The translations under genes were made by a program, and so were the position numbers. From Balanoglossus misakiensis (Eukaryota; Hemichordata), in assembly GCA_040954595.2 (NCBI GenBank), contig CM082595.2, positions 8,308,001 to 8,372,000 on the forward strand: 64,000 bases of DNA. The letters run 5' to 3'. The notes under the pieces are model-generated. The model searched no databases. It saw only the letters and a program-made list of their open reading frames with translations, and was not told the origin of the DNA. Below, piece after piece: positions 44,672 through 58,222 of this stretch (the first letter of the stretch is position 1; each line of letters starts with the position of its first letter).

Positions 44672-45907
44672 ACTTAGCAGATTAAGTTTTTTAACACATT
44701 TTCTCTGAGTTTAAAGGCATTGTAAACATAAATACTTGAGGATTCTGATGCGCTCATGATATTAACAAACATTTGAATGTGGGGAATTTTAGTGTAACCA
44801 ATATATTGTTTTCTAAGACTGTCATATAAGGGGCAAACAAGTAAAAAGTGATACTCGTCTTCTATTTGTTCACCAGAGCATAGCCTACAGTGTCTCTCTG
44901 AAACGTCCACATTCTGATCTCTTCCCTCCTCTATTGCAAGAGGAAGGGCAGAACAGCGAAAACATGCAAAAATGTCTTTGACATTACGTGTACAGTTGAC
45001 ATTAACTACTTTTCAGGCTGTAACAATGATTTAAAATGTGTGTATGTACGGAGTTTGGTTTTGGACGGACAGTGTGATTTCCATTGTTGCTTCAAAATAT
45101 CTGAAATTCTTGTCTCAAATGCTGAAAGGAACAAACGCTTATCGCCTCTTTCCTGAGAAATCCAGGCGAAAATAAAATGTGTTTCACCGATGTTGCCCAA
45201 GTGTGACGGCCTAAACAGTCAAGATTACGTATGTAGCATTAAATATGCTTGCCTAGGGAGTCTTTCCTGTGGCATCTCTATAAGTTTCACCCAGTAACGA
45301 ATACAACGTTTCATTGTGTGAACATACACTGGCAACCGCCCACATTCTCCAATTACAGCTTCATTGGTAGTGCTCCTTGGCACACCTAGAAAAATTCTGC
45401 ACCATGTTCTTTGCACTTTTTCTATGATGTCATAAAACTCAAGTCTCCGATCCATAACAAAGAATGGGTAAGATCATGGCATCAAACACCTTGAAGTGAC
45501 ATTCAAATGGCATATACCCTAGTTTCCACCTGGCAACTGAGAGTAGAAACAACACCTTGCTGGCTTGATTAGCCAATGTTTGCACTGCTCTGGACCAGGT
45601 GTTGCGATTAAACAAAAGTGAACCTAGGAGTTTGAACAATGTCCTTGTAATAGACAGGTTTTGGTTGAGACAGGTTTTACTGTATTTTGATACATGCTCT
45701 GGCTTAACCATTTCACCACCATGGTACAGTCCAAACCCGTTGTTTTCTATGGTAAGGTTGGACCTCTAAAAAGGGAACTGGGAGGTTCTTTCTGGGAATC
45801 TCTTTATTTCTTCTGTCACAAAAATTGCATGGGAGTTCTAATTCTAAAAGGAGCACTGATTTGATAAAATATCTCAAAGTCAAGTTTTGGATGTGGCTCC
45901 AGTTCAA
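44672..45907 (-). pseudogene. Non-LTR retrotransposon RT 3' remnant, copy 1
   Basis: Minus-strand pieces in several frames give the C-terminal part of a LINE RT protein: HGGEMVKPEHVSKYSK, NTWSRAVQTLANQASKVLF, FKVFDAMILPILCYGSE, IIEKVQRTWCRIFLGVPRST and finally ERHCRLCSGEQIEDEYHFLL with CPLYDSLRK, the Cys/His motif seen at the end of many invertebrate LINE ORF2 proteins. The catalytic FADD region and endonuclease are absent. Stops and frame changes at about 45,711, 45,440, 45,210 and 44,950 show it is dead. The same order of lesions is found in the copy at 58,223-59,458, so decay predates the duplication. Confidence 0.8.
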
Positions 45908-46151
45908 GTATTGTAGGTGACTAGTTTTCCGGAGTTCAAGTCTGTATACTTGCAGTAGAGTTGGTCACATGGACTTGGGTAATCTGAGTGTGGTCAGAAA
46001 TTGAACTTACACACACACATTGATTGAGTTAAGAACATGTCTGGTGTATTACTGTAATATGACTAGATACTGCAAATGCATACACAATAAGCGTATGTTA
46101 AAATACACAGTTTTCATTGATATATCTGATTCATGAAATTAAATACACATG

Positions 46152-48087
46152 TTCATTAAAACCCACTATGATAGAGCACCCCCACTGTTCAGAATGTCAG
46201 TTTTGAAGTCCTATATCTATGACGTCATGCCTAGCTGTCAATGTTAACTGATGTGTACTTGTACTACTTGTAAATGGAAGTACTTTAAAGTAAAGCTCAG
46301 ATGTAAGGGTTTTGTAAAATAAATATAATATTAAAACATTGCAATCATTTTAGTCCTTCGGAACAGCGGTTCAATTGACTAATGTGATCACTCTGTGTGC
46401 GGCATATGGCATATTAAGCATTTAGTATTTTTCAATCAGAAGCCATTAATCCTGTGATTAATTCTGCTTCTTGCAACACTGATTTTAAATCACCACACAT
46501 GAATATTTTTATCCAAAGGACTGTGGTGCCCAAGTTTTTATGATAAGATAAACAAACAGTGAAATTCACTGAAGAAGTGAGTGAGCACTTGGCCTATCAT
46601 TGTTCAATGAAATGTGACCACCAATTCATTGACGCCTTGAGCATAGCAACAACAACCTGTGTATTGACGATACTGCCTGTAGCCTTTCAGTTGATGTTGC
46701 TTGATGTACATATATGACTGGAGTCGATCATTTGTGTTTTTTGTTGCATTGTTATTTTTAACAGCGTATTAAGCAATTTTTGTTTGAGTTCATCATTCAG
46801 TGATGGTAGCTGACTAAAATCAGTGATTGTCGTCAGGTTATGTATTTCAATTTTCAGGATGACTGCTTTTGTAATAAATTCACAAGTTCTGTGACCGTCA
46901 CAATAGTGTTCTGAATTATTGGTTTGTTTTCCTGTAGTGTGCATTTACATGTTCCCAGATAGGAAGTTTTAATGGGTATTAGTGTCAACATCCACAAGTG
47001 ACTTGAGGCCAGTGAACTTGCAGTTGTGTGTAGTTTGGATATTAGCTTGTGGTGATATTAACATGGCGAATATCAAAATAGTACAAACAAATGTTTAAAA
47101 CAGGACATATCCATAGCTTTCCCTTTCATAATTGGACTGTATTGTTATTGAAGTACAAAGACTTTCCAGCAACATGACATGGCTGGATTTTTTTGTAGGA
47201 AACAAGTCCGGCTGCTATTTGCTGTCTTTGTATTACACTACTAGTAACATCTCCATTTCTAGCTTTGCACCTCACATTCAATGAATAGACCTGTGGATGT
47301 TTTGACACTTCTCGTCAATGAATGTGTATGGCTGCAGTTTATCAAATGATACACAAATCAAAGGAACAAACAGTGACTTTTATTTCTTTTGAGAACCTTG
47401 CATTCTTATATTTAAATGCTCACTCACTGGCCCCAATTGCAAAATAGCAACATTTAATACATGCGATATTCAATGCGTTTACAGTATTCAAAAATGTTTG
47501 AAATTGAATATTGTGCCAAAGAGTGGTGTTGTCAGTCCAAATATCAAAGCATTGAATGATTGTTCACAGTTTCCTGTATGGTTTGGCCCACCTCTTGTGA
47601 AAAGATGACTTGTGATATAGTGTTGTACATTGAAAAGAAATATATATACATGTATTTTAAATAATTCATATTTTCAATCTAGAAGTGGGAGCTGCTTCCT
47701 CAAGATATAATTGACTGTCAGAATGAAAGGCAAGCGATTCACACAAGTTAACTCCAACACAACAACTCTTCAATTAAATAATTGACATCAGATAACCACA
47801 AAGGCATTATTCAAATAAATTGTATAAATGCAGTTACAAGATTTGATGTCTGAAATTTACTGATATGTGTAGATTTTGTCAGCATTTCCCTTTCTGGGTT
47901 ACTTTGCGATTAGTTGTTTTGCGTAGTAGAATGGAACAGTGCCCGGTCCAGATTGGTCACATTAATGTTCAGAGAGAAAGTTAATTTGGCAACTGCTCAT
48001 TGTATGAAAGGTCATAGGGTTAAGATGTCTTATGTCAAAGTCACTTATGAATCCCTTAAAGATAAATGTAACCTATCTTATTGACAG
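46152..48087. other. Unique intronic sequence
   Basis: Follows the end of the segmental duplication. AT-rich with no ORF, repeat or RNA that I recognise. Ends in the acceptor tcttattgacag. Confidence 0.4.
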
Positions 48088-48138
48088 ATAAGCCAGCAAC
48101 AACAGAGAAATGTTATACACCCAAATGCTATCAACGAG
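48088..48138 (+). CDS. Mini-exon with two cysteines
   Basis: 51 bases, phase 1-1, acceptor cttattgacag, donor CGAG|GTGAGC. It reads DKPATTEKCYTPKCYQRG. Similar in size, phase and Cys spacing (C-x4-C) to the mini-exon at 44,494 (C-x4-C), which supports both being genuine pieces of the modular gene. Confidence 0.4.
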
Positions 48139-50284
48139 GTGAGCTTCTGTCTATCTAGGAAATGGTGCCACACTGCTACTGATAAGGACAAAAAAAGAGT
48201 TTTGTTTAGCGTGTAGGAAAATGTCAAAAATTTTAGTTATGGTAAACAACCAACACGCAAACATTTATTTTCTTTTCAATTGTTTGATAAAATTATTATA
48301 ACTATCCCAAAATTTGCAGCTTGTGTGCCTTTAAAATTCAAATTCCTGTCCAAAGGGTGTCTACCCCTGCTGGTCAACTGTTATATAGGCAATTTACACA
48401 AACACGTACCAGTATAGATTCGACCACAGTCCTGTTGGCAAACATGCTCCAATGGTCTTTGCAGACAACCATCATAAATGCATGAAACGCAGCACGCTCA
48501 TTCAGTCCGATAATAGGTGCTAAAACATAACATTTTGACATCACTAACATTTTTCCCAGTGACCAAATTTTCTCAGTTTGAATCGACTGTTGATTTTGTG
48601 GAAACATTAACATGGCCAGTTTTGTCCAGTGGCTGTGATTGAAACCATCTCCAATACCAGAAAAATGCTGATCCAAAACAAACGTTAAGCACAAATTGTC
48701 ATTTTGACTCGTATACTCAGAGTTTCGGAAACTTGATCAAGTAATATAACTTCAGAGAGGGGGGGGGGAGCAGTATCCCCTTCCATTTATTGGCTGTTTA
48801 AACAGATGTGTCAGTTATGTTGAAGCATTCTTCTTGCTTTATGCAGATGCAATTTGCGCCCCCATCCTCTACATACTGTAATCAGTCTCAGTGTTTGCCT
48901 GCTCGAGATTGTCAGTTTTTCATTAAAAGGAAATATTCATTTAAATTAAGCTTTAAATAATCTTATATATGATATTAATTATGTCTATTAAATGACATTT
49001 CATAATATATCAAGATCAACACTTATGTATGACAAAACAGGCCAAAAATGAAAGAAAATCTAAAATTCCTGTATTTTTTAAAAAGTGCAATTTTGCAATG
49101 AAAAATGAAAATCTAATGTTTCAGCGGTGTACATTTACTTGCATGAGTTCTAGTGGAGGAGATCATGTTTTGTTTATGAAGTTCAATAGTCAGAAATGCA
49201 ACGTTTTCATTGTTTCTTGCATTTCCCACGGTGGCAGCCATATTCCTTTATGGCAAAGCTTTATTATTTATCTGGTTAAAACTTGCAAATGCACTCATAT
49301 TTAGGGTTAAAAATACTTGTATACAGTTCAGTGCCTACATCTGCATGGACTAATACTAGTAAAGTTTGAAAAAAAATGATAATTATCCCTAAAGTTTCAA
49401 CTTATATGCCTGTAAGCGACATACCTTGTATGTGCATGAATTTGTCGTCAACCGGAAACGGATTACTTGTATGAAAATGTTTGGAGTTCTCGCAGCGATT
49501 TTAAATTCACCACTATTTTCTTGGGCTGGCCATCTGAAAGGCAGCATGGTTGTCAAAGGATAAATCTTTTATGTCAACCGAGCAACATATTTAATATCAT
49601 GAAGTGTACACAACATTTGCACTGCTGGAACTATCATGACCACAATACTTGTTTACAATACTTGTTTACCATGGAGGTCAACTGGACCCCTATAAAAACG
49701 GTAGAACCGTTTTAATCCAGCTGACTTTCAAATTGCAAAGTACCGTCACAATCAAATTTGATAAGCCTATTTATATGCATTAATTCAAGTTTAAAGGAAA
49801 ACTCATGAAAAAAATGTGCGTTTTGTGTTTACCCCACTGTGTTCACTGATCAGGTTTGCAAAATACATTCAACCTTATGTAGTATGGTAATCAAACACTT
49901 AAAATGTGATGTCATATAACAAAGGCGTGTTGAAATACCCTGAAAGAAATAAAGTGTCTGTTTTACTTCTTACAATATACCATGCCAACAATTCTGCTGA
50001 TGCAAAATTCAGTTGATGCAACACTTACAGATGTATGCACAGAACATAAAATCAGTATGGGAACCCTCCATTAAAACTTTTGCACTTTGTACCTGACTTG
50101 GCTATTGTCAAGTCGTGTCACTTAATATGTAATATTACCTGTAATCTGTTTGGTTTTGTTATTATTTTGTTATTTCATGCGTCCTTGAGCTTGGTGGGTG
50201 ACACACTTTACACACCTGCTTGTTGCATGCATGGCACTATTTTTTGACTAAAAATGTTCCTTCCAGGCCATTAAATTACCTATA
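48139..50284. other. Unique intronic sequence
   Basis: No gene recognised. Contains a G10-type run near 48,757-48,768. AT-rich otherwise. Confidence 0.4.
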
Positions 50285-50459
50285 CAGTAAAACTCCAATT
50301 ATCCATATCCAATTATCCGAACTGTTTGGTTATCCAAACTGCTGTCATGTCCCCCAAACAGTTCTTTTGTATAGGATCGCTATCCGAATAACCGAACTGT
50401 CTGCATATCCGAACAAAATCAATGTCCCCCTGTCAGTTCGGATAATTGGAGTTTTACTG
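50285..50459. mobile_element. 175-bp Tigger-type MITE
   Basis: Ends CAGTAAAACTCCAATTATCC and the inverse GGATAATTGGAGTTTTACTG, flanked by TA. Internal TATCCGAAC repeats are shared in style with the 1.19 kb element at 12,446. No coding. Confidence 0.85.
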
Positions 50460-50619
50460 TATTGGGATATATCTTCATTTTGGCAATTTGTACGATGGGT
50501 AAACACTATTTGACGGGCGGAGAAGGCCTGCTTATTGATATGTATTCTATTGCAACCAATCAGTACACATAGTTAGAGACTGCTCAGCACTCCAGATCTT
50601 ATATCGAGAGCGGCCACTG

Positions 50620-50760
50620 TTTCGCGAGTATAAATTTTCGCGTTCTCTTATTTCATTCACTGCATCGTTATCTTCAAAAAAAATTACGTGACACTTTATT
50701 TTTACACTATTTTGGCACTTGCGTATTTGGCGAAAATGTATTGCTCGCGAAAAATTAAAG
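50620..50760. repeat. TCGCGA-rich repeat
   Basis: TTTCGCGAGTATAAATTTTC to ATTGCTCGCGAAAAATTAAAG; related in wording to 1-198 and 1796-2023. Confidence 0.35.
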
Positions 50761-51093
50761 CCGCTTGCACACGTGCCATTGTTAGGGCGCCCTTTTTGGG
50801 ATTATAAAATTTGGTAAACATTTCTTATCAGTGACTCAAATACTTTTGCATGCACATGTGTATAAAAGGGACAGGGTCATCGCCCTCTACGCGCGTCCAC
50901 AGCAGCGTGACTAAAGGTCACAATGTTCACACGTGATTTGAGTCGCTGTTTAGTGCAGCGCCCCGACCCAGGTCCCACCCCTCAACACCGTCCCCAAAAA
51001 AGCCGCTCTCACCTTTTCACACGTGGCACTTACAAATTAACGCCGCCCTAGGGCCGCTGCTGGGGCGGCGTTGATGGCACGTGTGAAAGGCAC
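50761..51093. mobile_element. MITE with CACACGTGCCAT ends
   Basis: Inverted ends share TTNCACACGTGCCAT (50,766-50,780 and 51,074-51,088). TAAAG on both sides may be a target duplication. GC-rich centre. No coding. Confidence 0.5.
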
Positions 51094-51349
51094 TAAAGTG
51101 TTTTACAGTATGTACTTTTTAATCCCTTCAAATATTTGAATATGATTAATTCCATGATAAGTGGGACAAGAAACCACAGTTGATACCCCAAAAAAATATT
51201 GAGAAAATAACCCGAAGTTGGAGTTACTGAGCTTTAAATTGATTTCAATAATCTCCCAAGTGAAAATTGGCTGAAGCTCCTGTAGTCAGTTACCTGTTGG
51301 TAGATTGACACATGACAATGATTGACTGTTTACACTTTTGATCTTTTAG

Positions 51350-51568
51350 AGGAATATTCAAGCACTGCAGGAGAATCTAGAGATGGCACAGAAAATAAGA
51401 ACTTGAATTGAAGAATCAGCAAGATCAACATGCACGACAAAATCAACTCATAACACAAAGACAACAACAAAAGCAATTACAAAGATAGCCCAACAACAAC
51501 AACAAGCAGTGCAAGCACAGCCATCCAATATACAATCAACAAATCAACAACTAAGACACCACTTTCAA
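51350..51568 (+). pseudogene. Gln/Asn-rich linker exon, frameshifted
   Basis: Acceptor ttgatcttttag, donor TCAA|GTAAGT. In phase 1 it starts EEYSSTAGESRDGTENKN and hits TGA; neighbouring frames give QQDQHARQNQL, QRQQQKQLQR and AQQQQQAVQAQ. At least two indels are needed to join them. A decayed CAA/CAG-rich linker. Confidence 0.4.
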
Positions 51569-52123
51569 GTAAGTTGTCACAATAATGTGAACAGTGAATA
51601 TTTTGAAAACCAAGACTGTTACCCGTGTCACTCCTGGGAATTGTTATGTGGGGAAAAATAAAATCATTTTTCTCATGTTATTTTTAACACCTGTTTACTC
51701 CTATAAAAGTGAGTGCATGTGTTTTCGAGTTCTCTTCAATCCAGAAGCCACTGTATAGGCCTTAGTTGGTGCATGTAGCTCCTAGACTTAGAAATAAAGA
51801 CGCCTCAAGTCCAGTTGACCATCTCACACTTCTGGCACTGGTGGGATTCAAACCAACGCCATCGAAATGACTGCAGGTGTCTAAAACCCCTTGACTGTAG
51901 GACACAAATGCCTGACAGTGATATAACTATGTTATAATGTTACGTCGACACTACATAAGTTTGGGGATATGTTGTCTCAAATGATGAAATTGAGAAAAAT
52001 TATCCCATCTTGTTATAATCTGAGCCCAGTTGTCTTTGGTGTGAGATTCCAGTAGTCAAGAGTAGGCTTACCTTGAATAATGTAATGCTTGTAAATAATT
52101 TCTAATTTCCTCTTACCCTCCAG

Positions 52124-52246
52124 ATATGAATGAATGTCACAGTGGTGGAAATGCGTGTCAACACTATTGTCAGAATACCCATGGTAGTTATCTCTGCGCT
52201 TGCAGACAAGGCTTCAATGTGCTGGAGGATGGCCATGCATGTGCAG
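52124..52246 (+). CDS. EGF exon A, copy 5 (intact)
   Basis: Same coding sequence as copy 4 (36,159-36,281): phase 1-1 cbEGF with DMNEC and six cysteines, acceptor ccctccag, donor GCAG|GTATGT. Part of the duplicated block. Confidence 0.8.
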
Positions 52247-52866
52247 GTATGTAACTGTGGATATTGATCTCTTCTGTGGCTACACTGTTTGGGGATTGTA
52301 TATTGCTATGGTTACAATAAAACATGCATCCTGTCTGTCCATTGCACACATTTTAAAATTTGAAATCAACCGCACACTCGTACTGAACACATGTTTGTTG
52401 AAATTGTATCTCAGAATTTTTCCATTTATAATTATGCATAATATAAACAAATTAACAAATGTGAAATTTTATCTTTGAAAATTTGTTTGCAAGGGTGAAA
52501 AAGTAATCTGTTTTTTTAAAAATCAGACAAAGTTTTGCTGACAGGGTACACAAGTTTCAGGGGATTTTGTCAAAATGAGAATGATAGAGAGTGTTAAAAT
52601 TCCTAGAAAGAGATTGCCATGGATATTGAGGACTTTGGTGTAAAAACAATCAACTGATCAATTAATATGTGGTTACGAATATGTGTCATCAACCTCACCT
52701 TCTATCCACAATGCTGGATCTATAGACAGTTTTAAAAGGGGTTTAAAAACTCGTCTTTTTATTCTGCACAATTTCATTCCATTGCTTTTTTTGGTTTAAA
52801 GGGAATGTCTTTCAGAACTGTTTTGGTTTCTTTGGGGTTTTTAAGTGTAATTTTTTTATCCTTTAA

Positions 52867-55800
52867 AGAGCATATCTTAGCTCGAAACACACTTTGAGGA
52901 TAAATAATAATTGGGCGTGTGTGTTAAATGCTGGTGTCCTTTTACTTATTTCATATGGATAAATAAATGTTAAATTTAAAAATGTTCAGGGCCTGAGAAA
53001 AAACTTCTGTTTGGGCCACGCCCATTTCTGTGACGTCACAAGAGGAACCCATTTACGTTTGCAAGACTGTACATTGCAGTGGTTGAATTGCAATCATACA
53101 TGTCTGTGATCTAAACAGCTTTGCTGGGTCAGCCTCTGGATCCCCCGTTCCATTCAAAATAAATGTACATATATACCTTTTCATCTAGGGGAGATGCGAT
53201 TATGAAAAAAATAACACTACTCGGCCCGGTTAGGCTACGGCTACGCATTGCAAGCAGTACACAACATGCAATGGCAGCGGATGTGTATAGGCACCTTACA
53301 CATACAATGATTGCTGCCTCGATTAAGATGGGTCCCCCGTATCTTTTTGCTCGTTTCTATGGGCCTTTATAGGACACTACACTCAATTTTGATCGAAACC
53401 GTTATGAACGTCCGACAAGGGGCTTGTAACTAGTTAAAAATACACACGATCGTGTGCACACCCCCTATCCGAGCATGTAAAAAACAACAAAAACAAACAA
53501 ACTAACAAACAAACAAACAAATAAACATACACAACAAGGATTTAGTTTAGACTGTACATGCTCGCTGGTAACATCGTGACCAACCGCTCCGTTAAAAAAC
53601 ACCAGAACAAAGAACGTATGAACGTTTAGGTCCACAATTCACAAGTTATTGAACTATGAATGTATGTTCAATGCTGTGAAAAGCCAAAAACATACTTTTT
53701 GCCAAAAAAAATGACATTTGTTAACGTACAAGTTGTTCATTAATAGCGAAAGCACCGTATGGCCACACTCACATTATGCCAGCACCGTATATTCATGCTT
53801 AGTTATAAGACGTTGAATGCACACTGATGGCCCGACGTCCTCATTGTTTTTTTGAAACCCGGTCTCTAACAACAATTTCTCTTCATAAGTAAAGAGTAAT
53901 GTGTATTTTTATTACGGTTTTATATATGATACTGTGTGCAAAGTGAAGATTGTGTGTCAGTGAGGCAACATATATACATGTATATTTAATCCACTTGGGT
54001 GTCGTACTTGGCTCAGATGTGTGTTAATGTGTACTAAACAAATTCAGAGAGCGAGCCGCCAATACAGATAATCTCACCCACAAAATACCAATTATAAAAA
54101 AACAAAATAAATTCATATTACAATATTTGAAACAAGAAACTGCTCAAAGAGTAATTTTCAAAATATTTATCATCACTAAACTAGTTATAGGGGTAAATAC
54201 AGGATCGAGATTCAGTCGCTAAAGAAATTCAAGTTTGGTAATAACACCGGTTACAACAAACTTAGTTAAAACATTGTATAGCCATAGATATATTATAATA
54301 GTGGCCTGGCATAAACAAAATTTTCATAACATTTGGGCATTTTGTGATAAAAGTTTAACAAGTAAAGCTCAGTTGATTCGTTCTTTTCCCCATAAAAATA
54401 TCTTTGATGAACAAAATTCCAAATTTAGTCAACCCAGGAAAAACGGCATCTTGTTTCTCAACCTTATAAATTGATCTGACCAGTTTGAATCAGTGCAGAA
54501 TCTAGCTTTTCTATTTTATCTTCATCAAATGATTCATGCAAATAAAGAATCACTTCCCCATAAAATGGTGGCAGAAATCCAGTATCATGACAGTCGATTG
54601 GTTTGTTAAAGTTACTATAGAAACTAACTATGTCTAGGTTGCATGTACATAGATAGATGTTAGGAATCCAAATCAAAATCTGTTTCAAACTTTTCATCCA
54701 ATACTTGTCCTTCGGAAAGCGTTTTGATGAAGTCGCTTGAAGTGCTTTATATTGCTCAAGTTATCGAAAATTTTAATCGCACCTTGATGATAGTCAGCAG
54801 TTCTATTTTGACATGTTATTTTGTGTATTTTTGAACCCCCAAAATCAAAGAATAAAATGATAAAGTGAAAATAAGCTTCAAAACACCAAAAGTCTTCAGG
54901 ATCACAGCTTTTCTGTAAAGAGTAAGATTTCGCTTACTTCATGCTATTAAATGAAATGAAGTTTTCCGTAATATCTCTTGCAAAGTCAGATTACACATTG
55001 AGATATTAGAATGGAAGTACATTCCAAGTGACTTGTTGGGAGCATTGGGCCACCTAATCCCAGAAAATTGCAATAAGACCTGTTTTTCCATTTACCAATC
55101 TAAAGGCCAACTGCTTGTATATTTAGTTGGGTTTCTATAATTAACACACATTTTTGACAATATTTATGGCATGATGGACACTATTCTCGACAAATAAAAT
55201 AATGTTGTGTCCTCCGCTGTAATTTTTATGAGTTTGGAATCATAGACACCATTTCTTTTTTGGTCAACTCTGTTAACAGTCGACAAAATTGCTGGAGTGG
55301 AACTGATACATGATCTAAAGTATCAAGACATATGGTCGATTATTAGCGTTTCAGCAATTCGACTTAAGTTTCTTAAATTTCCTATGGCATTTTGACAAAC
55401 ATCAACGCCCCGAAAAAACGTTGTCAACGCTGCGGTCGCGATTGTGGTCGAAACAAAGCCGACATTTTCGCATGGTTCGTTACCTGGGGTCCATTTAGAT
55501 TGCATTGCGTTTGAGGCCCTATGTGTACGTATGTCTGTCGACCAATACACGTGACGACCGCGGACTCAGTTTGGATCAACGTCTATTTCGGGCAGTAGAC
55601 TCTCCTATCAAGTTGATAAGGAAATTTTACCAGTCACGAGTAAGCCAAGCCCACATCCGTGTGCAAATCTGATATATCGGTGATCTGTTTATATGATTAT
55701 CATTAGCTAAGGTGGTAAACTGTTGTGATTCATATGTGTAATTTACGTACTGCAAGTTAAATATCGCAATTAGCCTAATGTTTGACCATAGACAGTATGC

Positions 55801-56937
55801 TTTGATTTCTAGAAGAGCACCTATTAATCCGAGAACAAAGGGATTAAAAGTTACGCCGTTAAATTGTGTTTTAATAACTTACTTACCCTATAAGTAGTTT
55901 AGTAACCATAATATCTTTGAAAATCATTCTTTCCACAGTTCCTTGTATCAAATATAGAAATCTAAATTTATTTTGGTGTTCACAGATGTTATTTGGTGGG
56001 TGAAATTATCTGTATTGGTGGCCATTTTGAAAAATTGGTTGCCATGGAAACTCATCAACAGATATTTAGTGGCTCGCTATCTGAATTTGTTTAGTACACA
56101 TTAACACACATCTGAGCCAAGTTTGGTGCTTTTATCACAAAATGCACAATCGCTATGAAAATTAGGGTTTGGCCGCTCCACTACAGGGCTTTAGACGGCC
56201 ATATTGAATTGCCACATCGAGGCTCTTATCTCAAAATGAACTTCACACTTGAAGTATTGTTTTGAACAAGGTTTAAGTCCTTTATTAAAATAAAGAAAAG
56301 GTAATTTTTTCCAATGGTTGTGAGTTTTCAGTACATGTACTGTTACACCTAGCTTTATTATTATTTGGTAGCCAAAAATCAACGAATTATTCATACAATA
56401 TGCAAATTTGTGCATAATTATTGTTTTATTATTGCTATTTTGTGTTTATACAACCAAACAAGTTGTTGATGTAAACATGTAGTTTATTTTCATTGTTTAA
56501 GGAGGTACGTGAACATTTCTTTGATGCTATTCATGTGAGAATTGCGATCCTTGGCGGCCATATTTGATTTGCCAAAACGAGGCTCTTATCTCAAAAAGAT
56601 CTTTTGGGAACAGGCATTTTCGAAATCAGCGTAGTCGAATTGACCAAAAAACATATTTGGTTTGCTTGTACCAAAAAATGCCAGAGGGGGTCACAATTTC
56701 TCAAATCTCCACCTGACTATGAAGGGTTCCTCTTGTGACGTCATGTCACATGACCAAAATGCAGCAAATCTGAACTCAGATTTTCAGGACAGGGTGGATT
56801 TTGAAGTATTTTATGAGAACAAAACAAATATTATAGAAATCGATACCCGAAAAATATTGTCACTTTTGGTAAATATTAGATTTCTTTCAATCATTTTTTA
56901 ACCTTCTGATAAGATTTAAAAAGGCAAGATATGCTCT
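52867..56937. mobile_element. TTAA-flanked element, internally deleted copy
   Basis: Copy of 36,902-43,388 with the same AGAGCATATC ends and TTAA flanks, but 2.4 kb shorter. Carries a truncated 795-bp MITE (53,327-53,473) at the deletion point. Confidence 0.75.
53327..53473 (+). mobile_element. Truncated left end of the 795-bp MITE
   Basis: About 147 bp from GATGGGTCCCCCG to CCCCCTATCC, preceded by TTAA; the remaining 650 bp are missing. Confidence 0.8.
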
Positions 56938-57064
56938 TTAAGCTTTCACTTGTTTTCCAATTTTATTATTTTCAGTAGAAAATGCACTAAGATGTATGTG
57001 TATTACGTTTGTCAGGATATAAATAATAATAAAATTAAAAATAATAAACTATCTTTGATTTCAG

Positions 57065-57172
57065 ATGTCAATAAGAGAGCAGATCTTTGTGAAGGCCAGT
57101 GTGTGAATACAGCAGGCTCTTTTTATTGCACTTGTTCTGTGGGATATTGATTGGTCAATGGAGAGTGTACAG
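57065..57172 (+). pseudogene. EGF exon B, copy 5
   Basis: Same as copy 4 (43,516): DVNKRAD with lost first cysteine and TGA at 57,148-57,150; splice sites retained. Confidence 0.8.
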
Positions 57173-58044
57173 GTAAGACCAGCACAATATGTGGACAACG
57201 AAAGGTCCAGTATCTGTAACTTTTGAATTTTTATTCAGTATTTTTCTGGTTATCAACCATCATTTCTTGTTCAGCTCGATGAAGCAGGGTAAGCAATGTT
57301 GTTATGTTTAAACATTGTATTCAAGCCTGGGTCTGGACTTGGATGCAATTTGTCAATAATAACAGTGATTGGTAACTGCATGTTTACATAACTGGCTAAC
57401 TGTTAAAGAGACCAGCTGTTCTATTTGGTGTGTGTACAGTACACATGCCATTGGCAGCTTATGGGTCAGCCAATGTTTGCCTGTTGATCTCTTGATGTGT
57501 GTGTGTGTGTGTGTGTCTGTCTGTATATGTACTCTGGTGTAGACTTTTTTCTTGTATTATCCGTGAATGGGACCACCGTGTACTTAACGCAATTTCTTAC
57601 ACTCATCAGGGATATTTTGGCTTGTCTAACACGAGCTAAAAATATCCCCAACTCGTCTGAGAAATCTTTTACCAGGTCCTAAGGTTGTGAGACTAATAGA
57701 ATCTCACACTCCCAAGGACTTGGGATCATATTTCTCACATGTGTTGAGGATTTTCTGTCCCAAACAAGCTGCAGGCGAGTGTGGGACAAAATATCCCTGA
57801 CGAGTGTGAGAAATATGATCCCAGGTCCTTGGTGTGTGAGATTATATTTCTCACACGGCCACAAATTAGCCAAATTCGTTTAAAAACATTAAATAAATGA
57901 CTCTTGAACTGTCATCTGGCACGTTGTAGTTTCTGTATCATAGGATAACATTTAGCTTTGTCATCCAATCTGAATCAGCGCTCGTGTCATATACAGCTTT
58001 CGATTCAGTGAGAATGTGTGATTGATTTGTTGTTCATTGTTCAG

Positions 58045-58092
58045 GTGCACAACAGTGCACGTTAATTGATTGTCAAGGCCTCCAGCCCATAG
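58045..58092 (+). CDS. Mini-exon with two cysteines, copy 2
   Basis: Identical to 44,494-44,541 (GAQQCTLIDCQGLQPIG), phase 1-1. Confidence 0.4.
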
Positions 58093-58222
58093 GTAAGAGG
58101 GCATAAAGGTAATCAGAAAATTGTACGAAAATGAAATAAATAATACATGTACTCAAATAATATAAATGACAACATCAAGCAGCACTTGTGTGGAAGTACG
58201 TACTCGGGATACAAAGTGAGGA

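Larger units (their letters stand above)
35708..46151 (+). repeat. 10.4-kb segmental duplication, copy 1
   Basis: From catgttatttttaacacc to aaatacacatg the sequence matches 51,674-59,702 at roughly 99 per cent by eye. It contains exon A4, the 6.5 kb TTAA element, exon B4, a two-cysteine exon and a LINE remnant. This copy still has the 2.4 kb missing from the other. Confidence 0.88.
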
